Shown: positions 8,324 through 19,206, counted from the stretch's first letter. The stretch is DNA of 64,000 nt from Apilactobacillus kunkeei (GCF_005930975.1 NZ_VBSE01000040.1:1-64000), one strand, 5' to 3'. Numbers and translations: made by a program. Notes: generated by a model not told the origin, from the sequence alone.

Positions 8324-9370
8324 CTATTTAACAATTCTCTTTATATTTATTGATTTTTTATTTTCGCCTTTCACTCCCAAAATTTCTAGGAAGAAAGCCA
8401 AAATTGGTACAGAGACGATTAATCCCCATGTTCCAAAAATTTCTTCACCAATAAGTAAAGCACAAAATGTATAGAAAATTGGTAATTCTGTTCTAGAAGA
8501 CATTAGTTTTGGATTTAAAATATATGCTTCTAGGAAGTGGACAACTGCAATCATGATAATTAGATAAATGATGTACTTAAATCCACCTACAGAGTAACCC
8601 ACAATTGATAAAGGTACCAATGAAATAATTACCCCAGCAACAGGCACTAAGCTTAGGAAAAAGATCATAATTGATAGAATTACCAATTGTGGAATTCCCA
8701 TAAATGCCATGATTAAGGTAGTAAAAACGGTATTAAATAACGCAATCAAAAATTGTGCTTCTAGCACTACACCAAATGTCTTGGTAAATGTCTTAGCAAA
8801 GTAGTAGACGTCTTGGAAGAACCATGAAAATTCTGCATTCAAGAAACGTTTGCTAAACTCACCCATTGATTTTTCTTCTAGTGTAAAGAAGAAACTCAAA
8901 ATTAGAGATAAGAAGAATGTCACTCCCATTTGACCTATGCTAGATACATATTGAAGAATAATTGAGAAGCTCCCCTTCACTTCACTTAAGAAGTTAGAAC
9001 GGTGAATGAACTGAACAATCATGTCTTTAATTTGGCTAGTACCGTGAAGATTATTTGGATCTTCATAAAAATCAATAATGTGCTTTGATGCTGTAACAGC
9101 TTGGTCGTAAATTACCGGTGAGTAAATCGCAACCGCACTGACTACCCCAGCAATGAATAGTAGATAAGTCAAAATGACTAAGATAGGCGCTGGAATTTTA
9201 ATATATCTTCTAACAAAGCCAACCCATTTGGTGACTAATAACGAGAAGATAAAGGTTAGTAGTAACATACTCATCATTGAGCGCATTAGATATAAAACAA
9301 AGATTATAAAAATTAATACACACCAACGCCTTAATTTAACGTTGGCTAAAAATTTATCCCACAGTTTCAT
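8324..9370 (-). CDS. AI-2E family (PerM/YtvI-like) membrane transporter
   Basis: 348 residues with seven to eight predicted membrane helices in the AI-2E arrangement: two N-terminal helices, one more after a short loop, then an extended loop (about 90-140) and a C-terminal bundle containing VPVAGVIISLVPL and a glycine/proline-rich helix. Family members are putative exporters; some act in autoinducer-2 export and others in Na+/H+ antiport, and the substrate here cannot be read. It appears to be a single-gene unit. Confidence 0.85.
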   Translation of the reverse strand: MKLWDKFLANVKLRRWCVLIFIIFVLYLMRSMMSMLLLTFIFSLLVTKWVGFVRRYIKIPAPILVILTYLLFIAGVVSAVAIYSPVIYDQAVTASKHIIDFYEDPNNLHGTSQIKDMIVQFIHRSNFLSEVKGSFSIILQYVSSIGQMGVTFFLSLILSFFFTLEEKSMGEFSKRFLNAEFSWFFQDVYYFAKTFTKTFGVVLEAQFLIALFNTVFTTLIMAFMGIPQLVILSIMIFFLSLVPVAGVIISLVPLSIVGYSVGGFKYIIYLIIMIAVVHFLEAYILNPKLMSSRTELPIFYTFCALLIGEEIFGTWGLIVSVPILAFFLEILGVKGENKKSINIKRIVK

Positions 9371-9518
9371 AATTCACCCCGCTATTTAGTTATGTTTTAA
9401 TTATAACATTTTACACTATAAAAAATAATGAAATTAGTCGGAGTCTTTACTTACATAAAGTCCCCTCATAAGAGTATAATGGGTTCGTGGTTTTATTAAT
9501 AAAGAAAGGACTGTTCTC

Positions 9519-10697
9519 ATGTTTGAAAAAACTTTTTTTAAAACATTTTTTAAACACGGATTTAATGAACCAATCCAAGTAAATTATTGGGACGGCAAAT
9601 CTGAAAAATATGGTGAAGGTGAGCCTAAGGCTACCATCACTATGAAAGAACCAATTCCGATCAAGGATATTAGAAAGAATGCTTCTATCGCATTGGGAGA
9701 AGCTTACATGGACGGAAAAATCGATGTTGACGGAAGTATCGAAGACTTAATCGTTTCTGCATACCAAAAGTCAACTAGTTTTATTCGTGACCATAAATAC
9801 ATTAATTTCCTACCTAAGCAAAATCATAACGAGTCCACTAGTAAGAAGGACATTCAAAGTCACTACGATATCGGTAATGACTTCTATAAGATTTGGTTAG
9901 ATAAGACAATGACCTATTCATGTGCTTACTTTGAAAATCCTGACGATGACTTGTACGATGCTCAAATGCAAAAAGTACACCACATTATCAAGAAACTAAA
10001 TCCTAAGCCAGGTCGTACCCTACTAGACATTGGTTGTGGTTGGGGTACATTAATGCTAACTGCTGCTAAAGAATACGGACTGAAAGTAGTCGGTGTTACG
10101 TTAAGTCAAGAACAATGCGATTACGTAAACGCTCAAATTGAAAAATTCGGTTTACAAGATCAAGCTGAAGTTCGCTTACAAGATTACCGTCAACTAGGTG
10201 ATGAACACTTTGACTACATCACTTCAGTTGGTATGTTTGAGCACGTTGGTAAAGAAAACCTAAACGAATACTTCTCATGCATTAACAAATACCTAAAGGA
10301 CCATGGTGTTGCTTTGATTCACGGAATTACAAGACAACAAGGTGGAGCCTACAATGGTTGGATTAACAAGTACATCTTCCCTGGTGGATACGTTCCAGGT
10401 ATGACTGAAAACCTAGATCACATCATTAACAATGGTCTTCAAATCTATGACTTAGAATCATTAAGAAGACACTACCAATATACATTGGAACACTGGGACA
10501 AGAACTTTAACGATCATATTGATGAAGTTAAAGAAGTCATGGGTGATGATGAACGCTTCTTAAGAATGTGGGACTTATACCTAAAGACATGTGCTGGTTC
10601 ATTCAAGGCTGGTAACATTGACGTTATGCAATACTTAATCTCAAAGGGTCCTTCAGGACAAGAACTACCAATTACTAGAGATTACATGTATAAATAA
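9519..10697 (+). CDS. cfa: Cyclopropane-fatty-acyl-phospholipid synthase
   Basis: 392 residues. The enzyme transfers a methylene group from S-adenosylmethionine to unsaturated acyl chains in membrane lipids, a common acid and stationary-phase adaptation in lactobacilli. The N-terminal lipid-binding part (1-110) precedes the SAM-binding Rossmann domain with LLDIGCGWG (171-176), the [18 protein letters not shown] block and the VGMFEHVG motif. The ATG at 9519 follows AAAGGA. A TATAAT box at 9475-9480 probably belongs to its promoter, though no good -35 element is seen. Confidence 0.95.
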   Translation: MFEKTFFKTFFKHGFNEPIQVNYWDGKSEKYGEGEPKATITMKEPIPIKDIRKNASIALGEAYMDGKIDVDGSIEDLIVSAYQKSTSFIRDHKYINFLPKQNHNESTSKKDIQSHYDIGNDFYKIWLDKTMTYSCAYFENPDDDLYDAQMQKVHHIIKKLNPKPGRTLLDIGCGWGTLMLTAAKEYGLKVVGVTLSQEQCDYVNAQIEKFGLQDQAEVRLQDYRQLGDEHFDYITSVGMFEHVGKENLNEYFSCINKYLKDHGVALIHGITRQQGGAYNGWINKYIFPGGYVPGMTENLDHIINNGLQIYDLESLRRHYQYTLEHWDKNFNDHIDEVKEVMGDDERFLRMWDLYLKTCAGSFKAGNIDVMQYLISKGPSGQELPITRDYMYK

Positions 10698-10711
10698 TTA
10701 AAATAACTATC

Positions 10712-10747
10712 AAAAACATCGGTGAAAAAATTTCACCGATGTTTTTT
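10712..10747 (+). terminator. cfa terminator
   Basis: 16-bp inverted repeat (10712-10727 / 10731-10746) with a long T run. Confidence 0.9.
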
Positions 10748-10760
10748 TCTTTCGATTATC

Positions 10761-10790
10761 TTGACATTTATTTCTTACTTATGGTTTAAT
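10761..10790 (+). promoter_or_regulatory. Promoter of first EIIC-like gene
   Basis: TTGACA (10761-10766), 18-base spacer, and TTTAAT (10785-10790) preceded by TGG, giving an extended -10. Confidence 0.65.
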
Positions 10791-10868
10791 TATAAAAATT
10801 TTAATTATTTTCTAATCTAATTTTAATTTTTAAAATAAAGTACTTTTAAGTAAGGGAGTTGATTCAAT

Positions 10869-11993
10869 ATGATAAATGCAACAAAAGATGATTCACCTCA
10901 GATGAACGCTGCTAATCTTGCGCACGTTGAAGCTAAATCTGGGTTTAAGGATAGTGTATATTTAGTGTTCAATGGGGTGTCTAATGCGATTTTAGTCACA
11001 CTAGGTGTTGGTTTATTATTAGGTGCTATTGCTAACTTTGTCCATTGGACTGCATTAGCTGAAATTGGATTAATTTGCCAATACTTAATGGCCCCCGCCA
11101 TCGGTGCTGCAGTTGCATCACAATTAAAGACTAATACTTTAGTATTATTTAGTTCGATGATTGCCGCTACGGTTGGTGCAAACAATGTATTCTTCACATC
11201 TGCTGTGACGAATGCAGTCACAGCAACCGGTCACGTTTTACCTCAACCGGCAGGTTCTGCTGTCTTCATGATTGGCCAACCTGTTAGTGCATTAGGTGGT
11301 GCTGTTGTCGCCACCGTCATTGGTAAATACTTAACCGGAAAAACACCTTTGGATATGTTCTTAGTACCATTTGCAGCTACATTTGTGGGTTGTATTGCCG
11401 CCTTAGGTTTTGCAACGGTAACTACTCCTGCTCTTGTATGGGTTTCAGGTGTAATTGCAAAGACGATGGTTATCAACCCATTTATTGGGGGATTAGTAAT
11501 CTCAGTCGTATGGGCAATTTTTCTAATGACCCCTGCCTCATCGGCAGCACTAGCCATTGCTGTTATGTTAGATCCATTATCTTCAGGAGCTGCATTATTA
11601 GGAACAACAGCACAATTCGTATCATACACAGTGATGTCATATCGAGTAAACAAACCTGGTGCAAATATCGCTCAAGGTTTAATCACTCCAAAAGTTCAAT
11701 TTGGTAATATTACCAAGAACCCATACATCGCAGTTCCAGGTATCGTCTCTGCTGCAATTATTGGACCAGTTGGAACATTAGTATTTCATTTCTCAGTATC
11801 ATACAAGATTGCTGGATTAGGTCTGAACTCACTAATCGCTCCAATTACCCTTGCTTCTCAAAGTATGTCAAAACTAGCTATTTATATAGTATTAGGTATT
11901 GTTGTACCAGCTATAATTTCACTGGTACTTGTTCGAGTTCTAAAGGCTGCTCATAAAATCAAGAATGACGATATGAAAATTGATATTGTCTAA
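10869..11993 (+). CDS. PTS EIIC-type membrane protein, copy 1 (PTS_EIIC_2 family)
   Basis: 374 residues with about ten membrane helices. I recognise the family often annotated 'PTS sugar transporter subunit IIC' (PTS_EIIC_2). Notable blocks are SNAILVTLGVG, MAPAIGAAVA, FMIGQPVSALGG, LTPASSAALAIA-like and the conserved IAQGLITPKVQFGNI. No EIIA or EIIB gene is nearby and no phosphorylation domain is fused, so a classical PTS role is doubtful. A closely related copy follows 92 bases later. Substrate and mechanism are unknown. Confidence 0.8.
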   Translation: MINATKDDSPQMNAANLAHVEAKSGFKDSVYLVFNGVSNAILVTLGVGLLLGAIANFVHWTALAEIGLICQYLMAPAIGAAVASQLKTNTLVLFSSMIAATVGANNVFFTSAVTNAVTATGHVLPQPAGSAVFMIGQPVSALGGAVVATVIGKYLTGKTPLDMFLVPFAATFVGCIAALGFATVTTPALVWVSGVIAKTMVINPFIGGLVISVVWAIFLMTPASSAALAIAVMLDPLSSGAALLGTTAQFVSYTVMSYRVNKPGANIAQGLITPKVQFGNITKNPYIAVPGIVSAAIIGPVGTLVFHFSVSYKIAGLGLNSLIAPITLASQSMSKLAIYIVLGIVVPAIISLVLVRVLKAAHKIKNDDMKIDIV

Positions 11994-11998
11994 TCATC

Positions 11999-12034
11999 AA
12001 AAAGTACTGGCGATTATCGCTAGTGCTTTTTTGT
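11999..12034 (+). terminator. Terminator between the EIIC copies
   Basis: Hairpin of about 11 bp with two G-T pairs (AGTACTGGCGA / TCGCTAGTGCT) followed by TTTTTT. It implies the two copies are at least partly separate transcripts. Confidence 0.75.
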
Positions 12035-12085
12035 ATATTTGGAGCCAATGGGACTTCGTTTATCTAAATAAAGGAGTGGATTCAA

Positions 12086-13195
12086 ATGATTGATGTAGCA
12101 AAAAAAGATGACCCACAAATCAATAAAGTAAATTCTTTATCTTCAGCCAAAGAAAATATCTTTTTAATTGTGAGTGGAGTCTCCAACGCGATTTTTGTTA
12201 CGCTGGGTATTGGAATGTTGATAGTTGCAATCGCCAACTTAATACACTGGTCTGCACTAAATCAGATTGGCTTAATTACTCAGGTTCTAATGGCCCCAGC
12301 TATTGGAGCTGCTGTTGCACATCAGTTAAAAACAAACACATTGGTTATGTTTAGCTCGATGATTACTGCAACAGTCGGTGCCAATAATGTTTTTTTCAGT
12401 GAAAAAACAGTCAATGCAGTTACTGTGACTGGTCATTTGCTATCCCAGCCCATTGGTTCATCTGTATTTATGATTGGACAACCTATCAGTGCATTGGGAG
12501 GAGCGATTATCGCAACACTAATCGGTAAAAAATTATCAGGAAAAACTCCACTAGATATGTTTTTAGTACCCTTTTGCGCTACAATGTTTGGTTCAATAAT
12601 TGCATTAGGATTGGCAGCAATCACAACTCCTGCTTTAGTATGGATATCAAAGATAATTGCAAAAAGTATGATTGTAAACCCATTCGTCGGATCCATCTCC
12701 GTTGCATTAGTATGGTCAATCTTCTTAATGACACCAGCTTCGTCTGCGGCATTGGCGATTGCCATCATGTTAGATCCACTATCTTCTGGAGCAGCACTAC
12801 TCGGGACTACCGCCCAATACGTTTCATACACAGTAATGTCTTTTAGAGTTAACCGTCCTGGTGCAAATATTGCCCAAGGTTTAATCACTCCAAAAGTTCA
12901 ATTTGGTAATATCACAAAAAATCCATATATTTTGATTCCTGGTATGGTATCATCAGCTATTGTCGCACCAATTGGAACAATGTTATTCCATTTTTCTACG
13001 ACGTACAAACTTGCAGGACTTGGAACTAACTCATTAATAGTTCCACTCAATTTCGCTAGTCAAAGTCTATCTAAACTAACCGTCTATATAATATTAGGTA
13101 TAATAATGCCTTCTATTATTTCTATAACAATGCTAAAGATATTAAAGGCATGTCATAAAGTAAAAGAAGATGATATGAAGATGCATATTGTATAA
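12086..13195 (+). CDS. PTS EIIC-type membrane protein, copy 2 (PTS_EIIC_2 family)
   Basis: 369 residues, alignable to the preceding protein over its whole length and, by eye, about two-thirds identical. The FMIGQPISALGG, TPLDMFLVPF, MTPASSAALAIA and IAQGLITPKVQFGNI blocks are conserved, while the N-terminal ~25 residues and the TM loops differ. Codon use is looser than in copy 1, so the duplication is not recent. Ribosome site AAAGGAGTGG precedes ATG at 12086. It is a lone EIIC without partner domains; function unknown. Confidence 0.8.
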   Translation: MIDVAKKDDPQINKVNSLSSAKENIFLIVSGVSNAIFVTLGIGMLIVAIANLIHWSALNQIGLITQVLMAPAIGAAVAHQLKTNTLVMFSSMITATVGANNVFFSEKTVNAVTVTGHLLSQPIGSSVFMIGQPISALGGAIIATLIGKKLSGKTPLDMFLVPFCATMFGSIIALGLAAITTPALVWISKIIAKSMIVNPFVGSISVALVWSIFLMTPASSAALAIAIMLDPLSSGAALLGTTAQYVSYTVMSFRVNRPGANIAQGLITPKVQFGNITKNPYILIPGMVSSAIVAPIGTMLFHFSTTYKLAGLGTNSLIVPLNFASQSLSKLTVYIILGIIMPSIISITMLKILKACHKVKEDDMKMHIV

Positions 13196-13201
13196 AAAAC
13201 T

Positions 13202-13234
13202 AAAAAAGCACCGGTCAAACGACCAGTGCTTTTA
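13202..13234. terminator. Bidirectional terminator between EIIC copy 2 and azlD
   Basis: AAAAGCAC-GGTC / GACC-GTGCTTTT hairpin with A run on one side and T run on the other, between two converging genes. Confidence 0.8.
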
Positions 13235-13246
13235 TTTATTCTTAAT

Positions 13247-13579
13247 TTAAATAAATACTGCTAATATTAATACCGCAGCTAATCCCAAAATAACTGATAG
13301 CGCCATTGATCTTGTCCAATAAGCAATAATAAACACGATTAAGGCAGCTACTAATTCTGGTGCTTTTCCTGATACCGATAAGGTATATGATGATGTGATA
13401 CATAAGTCCTTAACAACCAATGAGGTAAATAAGGCAATAGGTATGTAACCCATCCATTCGTTAAACCACTTAGGAATCTTTCTTGTTCTAAAGAAAGCTA
13501 GTGGGACGAATCTAGGGATAAAAGCAACCACAAAACATAATATAATCAACCAAAAATGTTGAGTTGAATTCCATTCCAT
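13247..13579 (-). CDS. azlD: AzlD-type branched-chain amino acid transport subunit
   Basis: 110 residues with four hydrophobic segments and the family motif ITYLPRFVPLAFF-like (FIPRFVPLAFFRTRKIPKW). AzlD is the small partner of AzlC in exporters of branched-chain amino acids and their analogues. It lies 27 bases after azlC and shares its transcript. Length and topology are typical. Confidence 0.88.
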   Translation of the reverse strand: MEWNSTQHFWLIILCFVVAFIPRFVPLAFFRTRKIPKWFNEWMGYIPIALFTSLVVKDLCITSSYTLSVSGKAPELVAALIVFIIAYWTRSMALSVILGLAAVLILAVFI

Positions 13580-13606
13580 AGAATATCTCCTAATCCGTTT
13601 TTAAAG

Positions 13607-14407
13607 TTATTCAGTCTCTTCTTCTTCATCAAACTTATCTTCAGGGGTACCCGCAGGGTTCTTAAATAAGCGAAGCAAGCGATTCTTCTTGTACTTTTCA
13701 TAGCGGCTTCTAATCCAAGATTCAACGAAGAATCCAACGAATGAAGCTAACAGAGTTGAAACGACTAATCCTAAAGTGGATTTCATCAATAACATGAATG
13801 CAATTGCCAATACAATTGTTAATAGAATGATTAACACCTTTAGTAATGACTTCATTTGCATAACGATCATATAGATAAATAATGCGGTTAGCGCAAAATG
13901 AACAACCGTTAGGTTAATTGAAAGTGAGGAACCAACTAAACTACCAATAATAGTACTAATTGTCCATACAACCAAAGCATAATGTTCAATTTGCAATGCA
14001 TCCTGAGCAGTAAACTTCTTATCAGTTGATAGTTTCAAATAATTTACGGCGTATGTTTCATCATTCAATGAAACGGCAAATAACACAGTAAACCAAAATG
14101 ACTTACCTTGTAAATATTTAGAAATACTGGATCCTAATAATGCATATCTTAACTCTAGGAAAAACATCATAATCACGATTGATAATAATGGTGAATTAAT
14201 GGTCAACATGGATGCAATCAAGAATTGCGCACCACCAGAGAAAACCATTAATGATACTAAAGCTGTCAATAAAGTATTAAATCCAGCTGCATGAAGTAAG
14301 ATACCACATGCAATTCCAATGGGAACGTAGCTAATATTCAAAGGCATTGCCGTCTTCAAGTTGGTTAGCCAACGCGGTTCATTTGGATTTGGTACTTGCT
14401 TTGTCAA
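13607..14407 (-). CDS. azlC: AzlC-type branched-chain amino acid exporter subunit
   Basis: 266 residues. Multiple membrane helices carry the AzlC signatures MPLNISYVPIGIACG, FSGGAQFLIASM, ELRYALLGSS and SLNDETYAV. The C-terminus is extended by an acidic tail (GTPEDKFDEEEETE) that goes beyond the usual end of the family. The gene starts with TTG at 14407 behind CGGGGG. Together with azlD it forms a two-subunit permease. Confidence 0.9.
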   Translation of the reverse strand: MTKQVPNPNEPRWLTNLKTAMPLNISYVPIGIACGILLHAAGFNTLLTALVSLMVFSGGAQFLIASMLTINSPLLSIVIMMFFLELRYALLGSSISKYLQGKSFWFTVLFAVSLNDETYAVNYLKLSTDKKFTAQDALQIEHYALVVWTISTIIGSLVGSSLSINLTVVHFALTALFIYMIVMQMKSLLKVLIILLTIVLAIAFMLLMKSTLGLVVSTLLASFVGFFVESWIRSRYEKYKKNRLLRLFKNPAGTPEDKFDEEEETE

Positions 14408-14604
14408 ATAATATTCCCCCGTTTAAAAACAATAGGTCTTAATTTTCAACGATTTATAAACAGTCAGATAAAAATCAAACTTTATATCCTATTATAACGC
14501 AAAATAGTTTATTTTATCTAACTTATTTACATAATTTTAATAAAACATCATCATTTTATTATCATAAACACAGTGAATATACTGTTTGTTCAATGTTTGC
14601 AATA

Positions 14605-14637
14605 AAAAAAGAGTTATCATTTTAATAACTCTTTTTT
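14605..14637 (-). terminator. dacA terminator
   Basis: About 13-bp inverted repeat (AAAAAAGAGTTAT / ATAACTCTTTTTT). The remaining 14408-14600 holds no gene; the only other structure is a short palindromic stretch at 14570-14585. Confidence 0.8.
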
Positions 14638-16009
14638 AGAATAAACTAGCAATCCATCTCCACGATCTAACGAAAATATTAGGTTTATCACCGTCATGAT
14701 TAGCAATTAAATCTATTCGATTGGATACACCTTTCATATATTTTACATTAGAAACTTTAGCAGTGGCAATTTTATCACCTTTATCGAATCCAGCATCAAC
14801 ACTTGATTCATCTGCATATTCACCAGTTGACTTGATATCTTTAATATCTAATTTTTGTTTCTTGGTTAACCATACCCCCTGGGTTGTTGCGACAGCTAAA
14901 TCGACCGAATCATCTCTACCATTTTCAACTTTAATCTTACCGGTATTTCTACCATCAGTTGCACTCTTAACAGTTTGACCATGAGATAGCTTAACGTAAT
15001 GATACTTAGCATATACATATTTCATAAGCTTCCTGGTTTGAATGAATCTAGCTGGATCATATTGCCCAGAATTAGGAACTCCCATTACAACAGTGATGAT
15101 ACGGTGACCATTCTTAACAGCTGTTCCCGTAAAGCAGGCCTTAGCAGTATCGGAAGTTCCCGTCTTTAGCCCATCAACTTTAATGTCAGGTAATTCCTGA
15201 CTTCTACCCTTAATCATCCAGTTCCAGTTTAACATTGTCTGTCCGTCAAACTTGGTGGTATTGGCAGAAGTCGTCTTTAAAACATCCGGATAGTATTTCA
15301 AAATCTTCATTGATAATAGTGCCATATCACGAGCCGATAGTTTATTTTCAGCATCAGAAGACACACCTTTGAACCCAAGTGAGCCAACCTCACCATTGGT
15401 TAAACCACAGGCAGTATAAATTTTAGCATCGGTAATGCCGATCTTTTTTGCTTCCTTACGCATTAGTAGTGCAAATTTTTGTGTACTGCCCGCAACACCG
15501 TATCCTAGTGCCATTGTCGCAGCATTTTCAGAATAGATGGCGGTTTGGTAAAGTTGTCTGATTGTGTATGAGTGACCTAAACGTAGTTTTACATTGGCAT
15601 AATTATGATTGACACTTAAATTATGGAGCGCCTTATTAATTTTTACTTTGTCATCCCAATGAATTTTACCTTCTTTAATATACTTCAAAGTAACATATAA
15701 AGTTAATAGCTTACTCATTGAAGCTGTAGGTAATGATTCATTGATATTTTTAGCGTATAAGACTTGTCCCGTTTGATAATCAATCGCAATCGCAGACTTT
15801 GCGGTAAGTGTTAGTGGTTGGTTTGTACTTAATAACTTATCGACTTCTTGGCCTAATTCCTTACTACGCATAATTGCAACTTTTTTTGAAGTGTTAGAAT
15901 CGGCAGTAGTGGATTGTGTTTCTTGAGCGCTTGCTGTTAAAGGCATTGTGATGAATATAACTAATGCAATTAAAGCAATACTAAGCTTTTGGGCAAGCTT
16001 ACTTTGCAT
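14636..16009 (-). CDS. dacA: D-alanyl-D-alanine carboxypeptidase (PBP5-type)
   Basis: 457 residues from the ATG at 16009, chosen because AGGAGGT lies 8 bases ahead. A signal peptide (1-28, cleavage near ASA/QE) precedes the transpeptidase-like domain with SMSK (97-100), SEN (160-162) and KTG (282-284). A PBP5-type beta-rich domain follows and a C-terminal amphipathic helix (SWRWIASLF) anchors it to the membrane. It trims terminal D-Ala from pentapeptides. The start lies 11 bases inside the kinase gene, so it is the third gene of a VanRS-like operon. Confidence 0.93.
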   Translation of the reverse strand: MQSKLAQKLSIALIALVIFITMPLTASAQETQSTTADSNTSKKVAIMRSKELGQEVDKLLSTNQPLTLTAKSAIAIDYQTGQVLYAKNINESLPTASMSKLLTLYVTLKYIKEGKIHWDDKVKINKALHNLSVNHNYANVKLRLGHSYTIRQLYQTAIYSENAATMALGYGVAGSTQKFALLMRKEAKKIGITDAKIYTACGLTNGEVGSLGFKGVSSDAENKLSARDMALLSMKILKYYPDVLKTTSANTTKFDGQTMLNWNWMIKGRSQELPDIKVDGLKTGTSDTAKACFTGTAVKNGHRIITVVMGVPNSGQYDPARFIQTRKLMKYVYAKYHYVKLSHGQTVKSATDGRNTGKIKVENGRDDSVDLAVATTQGVWLTKKQKLDIKDIKSTGEYADESSVDAGFDKGDKIATAKVSNVKYMKGVSNRIDLIANHDGDKPNIFVRSWRWIASLF

Positions 16010-17207
16010 TATCGATAACCTCCTGTTGCCCTTCTTCATGTTTAGTTGGTGTTAACTTATCACCATGTTTAATTGGTAGATGGAGTGTAAACGTTGTTAA
16101 TTCATCATTAGATGCCACTGAACAATAACCACCATGGATATTAACAACTTCATATACGATTGCTAATCCAAGTCCGGTCCCTCCAGTTGACTTATTACGT
16201 GAGCTTTCGACACGATAGAAACGATCAAAAACGTGTTTAATTGATTCTTCTGGAATCTTTTCACCATCATTAGAGACTTTGATTTCTAGCTCCTTTTCGT
16301 TGACACGAAAGCCTTCTACATAAATGTTGTGGCCATCATGACCATACTTCAAAGCGTTATTAATTAGATTATTAATAGCTCGAGCCAAATCGGATGGACT
16401 ACCATCAATAACTAATTTATCAAAGTTGGTCTTGCTATGCATTTGCATATCTTTTTCCGCCATTTCTAAATCAAACCCGGCAGAAATTTGATCTATCATT
16501 GCCTTCATTTCAATTTTTCTGGTATTTAACTTACTATAATCTTTATCAGTAATTTTTGTATATTCAAACAAATCGTCAGCTAAAGTTTTCATCTGTCTAG
16601 CCTTTGAATAGGCAATATGAACATACTTAGCCAAATCATCTTCGTTTGTGTATTGTTTGTTTTCAATCAAACCCAAATACCCAATAATTGAAGTTAATGG
16701 TGTTCTAATATCGTGTGAAACGTTTGATATTAATTCGTCTTTTGATTTTTCAGTCTTTAATTCTTCAGACATTGAGTGGATAACATTATTAACTAATACA
16801 TTTATACTCTCAACAATTCGTTGATCATCACCAATAAGCTTATATGGAATTGTGTAATCGAAATTACCATCAGCAATATAGTGCAAATCATTAATAATAT
16901 GTTGTTCTTGAATACGTTTATAATGCATAAACAAACGAATATACAACACAAACATATCCAGTGCAGCAATCATAACTACAAATCCGTTGCTCCAACTCCA
17001 TAGTTGGATATGATTCCCTGCAATTAGTGAATTTCCGAAACGAATTAACTGGTTACGCCAATCCGGATGGGTTGTGTAATACACTTCTGTTGCAAAGAAA
17101 ACCAAGAAATTAACTATCAATATAAATAAACTCGTTAGAATAGCATCAGTTACTAATCCAATTCGTTCTTTATGTGTTAACTTAATTGATTTACTATTAT
17201 TCTTCAT
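15999..17207 (-). CDS. VanS-like sensor histidine kinase
   Basis: 402 residues. Two membrane helices (about 22-42 and 75-95) flank a short ~30-residue extracellular loop. A HAMP-like linker is followed by the HisKA helix SNVSHDIRTPLTS (H165) and an HATPase_c domain with N box (NNLINNALKYG), DGEKIPEE and GGTGLGLAIV. The small sensor loop suggests detection at or within the membrane. It overlaps the regulator gene by 11 bases on one side and dacA by 11 on the other. The architecture resembles VanS/CroS-type envelope-stress kinases. Confidence 0.92.
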   Translation of the reverse strand: MKNNSKSIKLTHKERIGLVTDAILTSLFILIVNFLVFFATEVYYTTHPDWRNQLIRFGNSLIAGNHIQLWSWSNGFVVMIAALDMFVLYIRLFMHYKRIQEQHIINDLHYIADGNFDYTIPYKLIGDDQRIVESINVLVNNVIHSMSEELKTEKSKDELISNVSHDIRTPLTSIIGYLGLIENKQYTNEDDLAKYVHIAYSKARQMKTLADDLFEYTKITDKDYSKLNTRKIEMKAMIDQISAGFDLEMAEKDMQMHSKTNFDKLVIDGSPSDLARAINNLINNALKYGHDGHNIYVEGFRVNEKELEIKVSNDGEKIPEESIKHVFDRFYRVESSRNKSTGGTGLGLAIVYEVVNIHGGYCSVASNDELTTFTLHLPIKHGDKLTPTKHEEGQQEVIDNAK

Positions 17208-17886
17208 TGATTCTGTATCCTACTCCCCAGACAGTTTCAATAATTTTTTTACCATCTGTAGCTTCTTCAAGCTTATCACGCAAATGACTTACGTGGACCA
17301 TAACAGTCTTAGCGGAAATAATACTTTCTTGACGCCATACTCGTTCAAAAATTTCATTAGCAGAATATACGCGACCAGGGTGACTTGCTAGTAAATATAA
17401 GATTCCAAATTCAATTGCCGTTAATTGAATGGACTTACCATCACTAGTCTTAACTTCATGTGATTCACGGTTAATAGTCAAAGTCGCCACGTTTAATACT
17501 TCAGGTTCTCCAACTACTACCTTATCCGTATATCTTCTTAAAATTGAGTGCATACGGGCCATTACTTCAAGTGGATTAAATGGTTTTGTTATGTAGTCAT
17601 CAGCACCACCAACAAGCCCTTCAATCTTATCAATATCCTCTGTCTTAGCAGATAGAATCATGATTGGTAAACTAATATCTCTTCTTACTCGTTTCAATAC
17701 TTCGAAACCAGACATTTTAGGCATCATAATGTCCAAAATCATAAGTCCAATATCACTATTCTTTCTTAATTCGGTTAGGGCGGCTTCACCGTCATTTACA
17801 ATGACTGTTTCGTATCCTTCGTTTCGTATGTAAATCTTTAATAATTCAGCAATTTCTTGATCATCGTCTACTACTAAAACTTTCAT
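17197..17886 (-). CDS. VanR-like OmpR-family response regulator
   Basis: 229 residues. The receiver domain holds acidic DDD at 7-9, the phosphorylated D52 (LILDIMMPK), and K in ITKPFNPLE. The winged-helix DNA-binding domain covers about 130-229 (ISAKTVMVHVSHLRDKLE). It is the first gene of a regulator-kinase-carboxypeptidase operon and would be expected to autoregulate it and adjust cell-wall crosslinking. A promoter lies 46-74 bases upstream. Confidence 0.94.
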   Translation of the reverse strand: MKVLVVDDDQEIAELLKIYIRNEGYETVIVNDGEAALTELRKNSDIGLMILDIMMPKMSGFEVLKRVRRDISLPIMILSAKTEDIDKIEGLVGGADDYITKPFNPLEVMARMHSILRRYTDKVVVGEPEVLNVATLTINRESHEVKTSDGKSIQLTAIEFGILYLLASHPGRVYSANEIFERVWRQESIISAKTVMVHVSHLRDKLEEATDGKKIIETVWGVGYRINEE

Positions 17887-17931
17887 CGAGACGCCTTCTT
17901 TCTTTTCGTTTATATATTTTTATATTAACAC

Positions 17932-17960
17932 AATATAAGCATTTGTTATATAAATGTAAA
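17932..17960 (-). promoter_or_regulatory. Promoter of the two-component/dacA operon
   Basis: Minus-strand TTTACA (17955-17960), 17-base spacer, TATATT (17932-17937). Confidence 0.6.
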
Positions 17961-17961
17961 T

Positions 17962-17992
17962 AAAAAAGACGCTATTTTTTTAGCGTCCTTTA
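17962..17992 (-). terminator. Hairpin terminator downstream of guaB
   Basis: GACGCTA / TAGCGTC stem with T-rich loop and T run on the minus strand. It lies 35-65 bases after the guaB stop and directly upstream of the two-component promoter. Confidence 0.7.
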
Positions 17993-18025
17993 ATGTTTTT
18001 AACATTCTTTAATATTTTTAATATT

Positions 18026-19183
<1,158 letters not shown>

Positions 19184-19206
19184 TTATTTTTTAATGTCTA
19201 ATATAC

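Noticed and set aside
14570-14585. Short palindrome ACAGT-N6-ACTGT near the azlC upstream region
   Set aside because: It matches no operator I can name and is within chance expectation for this A/T-rich gap, so it is not listed as a feature.
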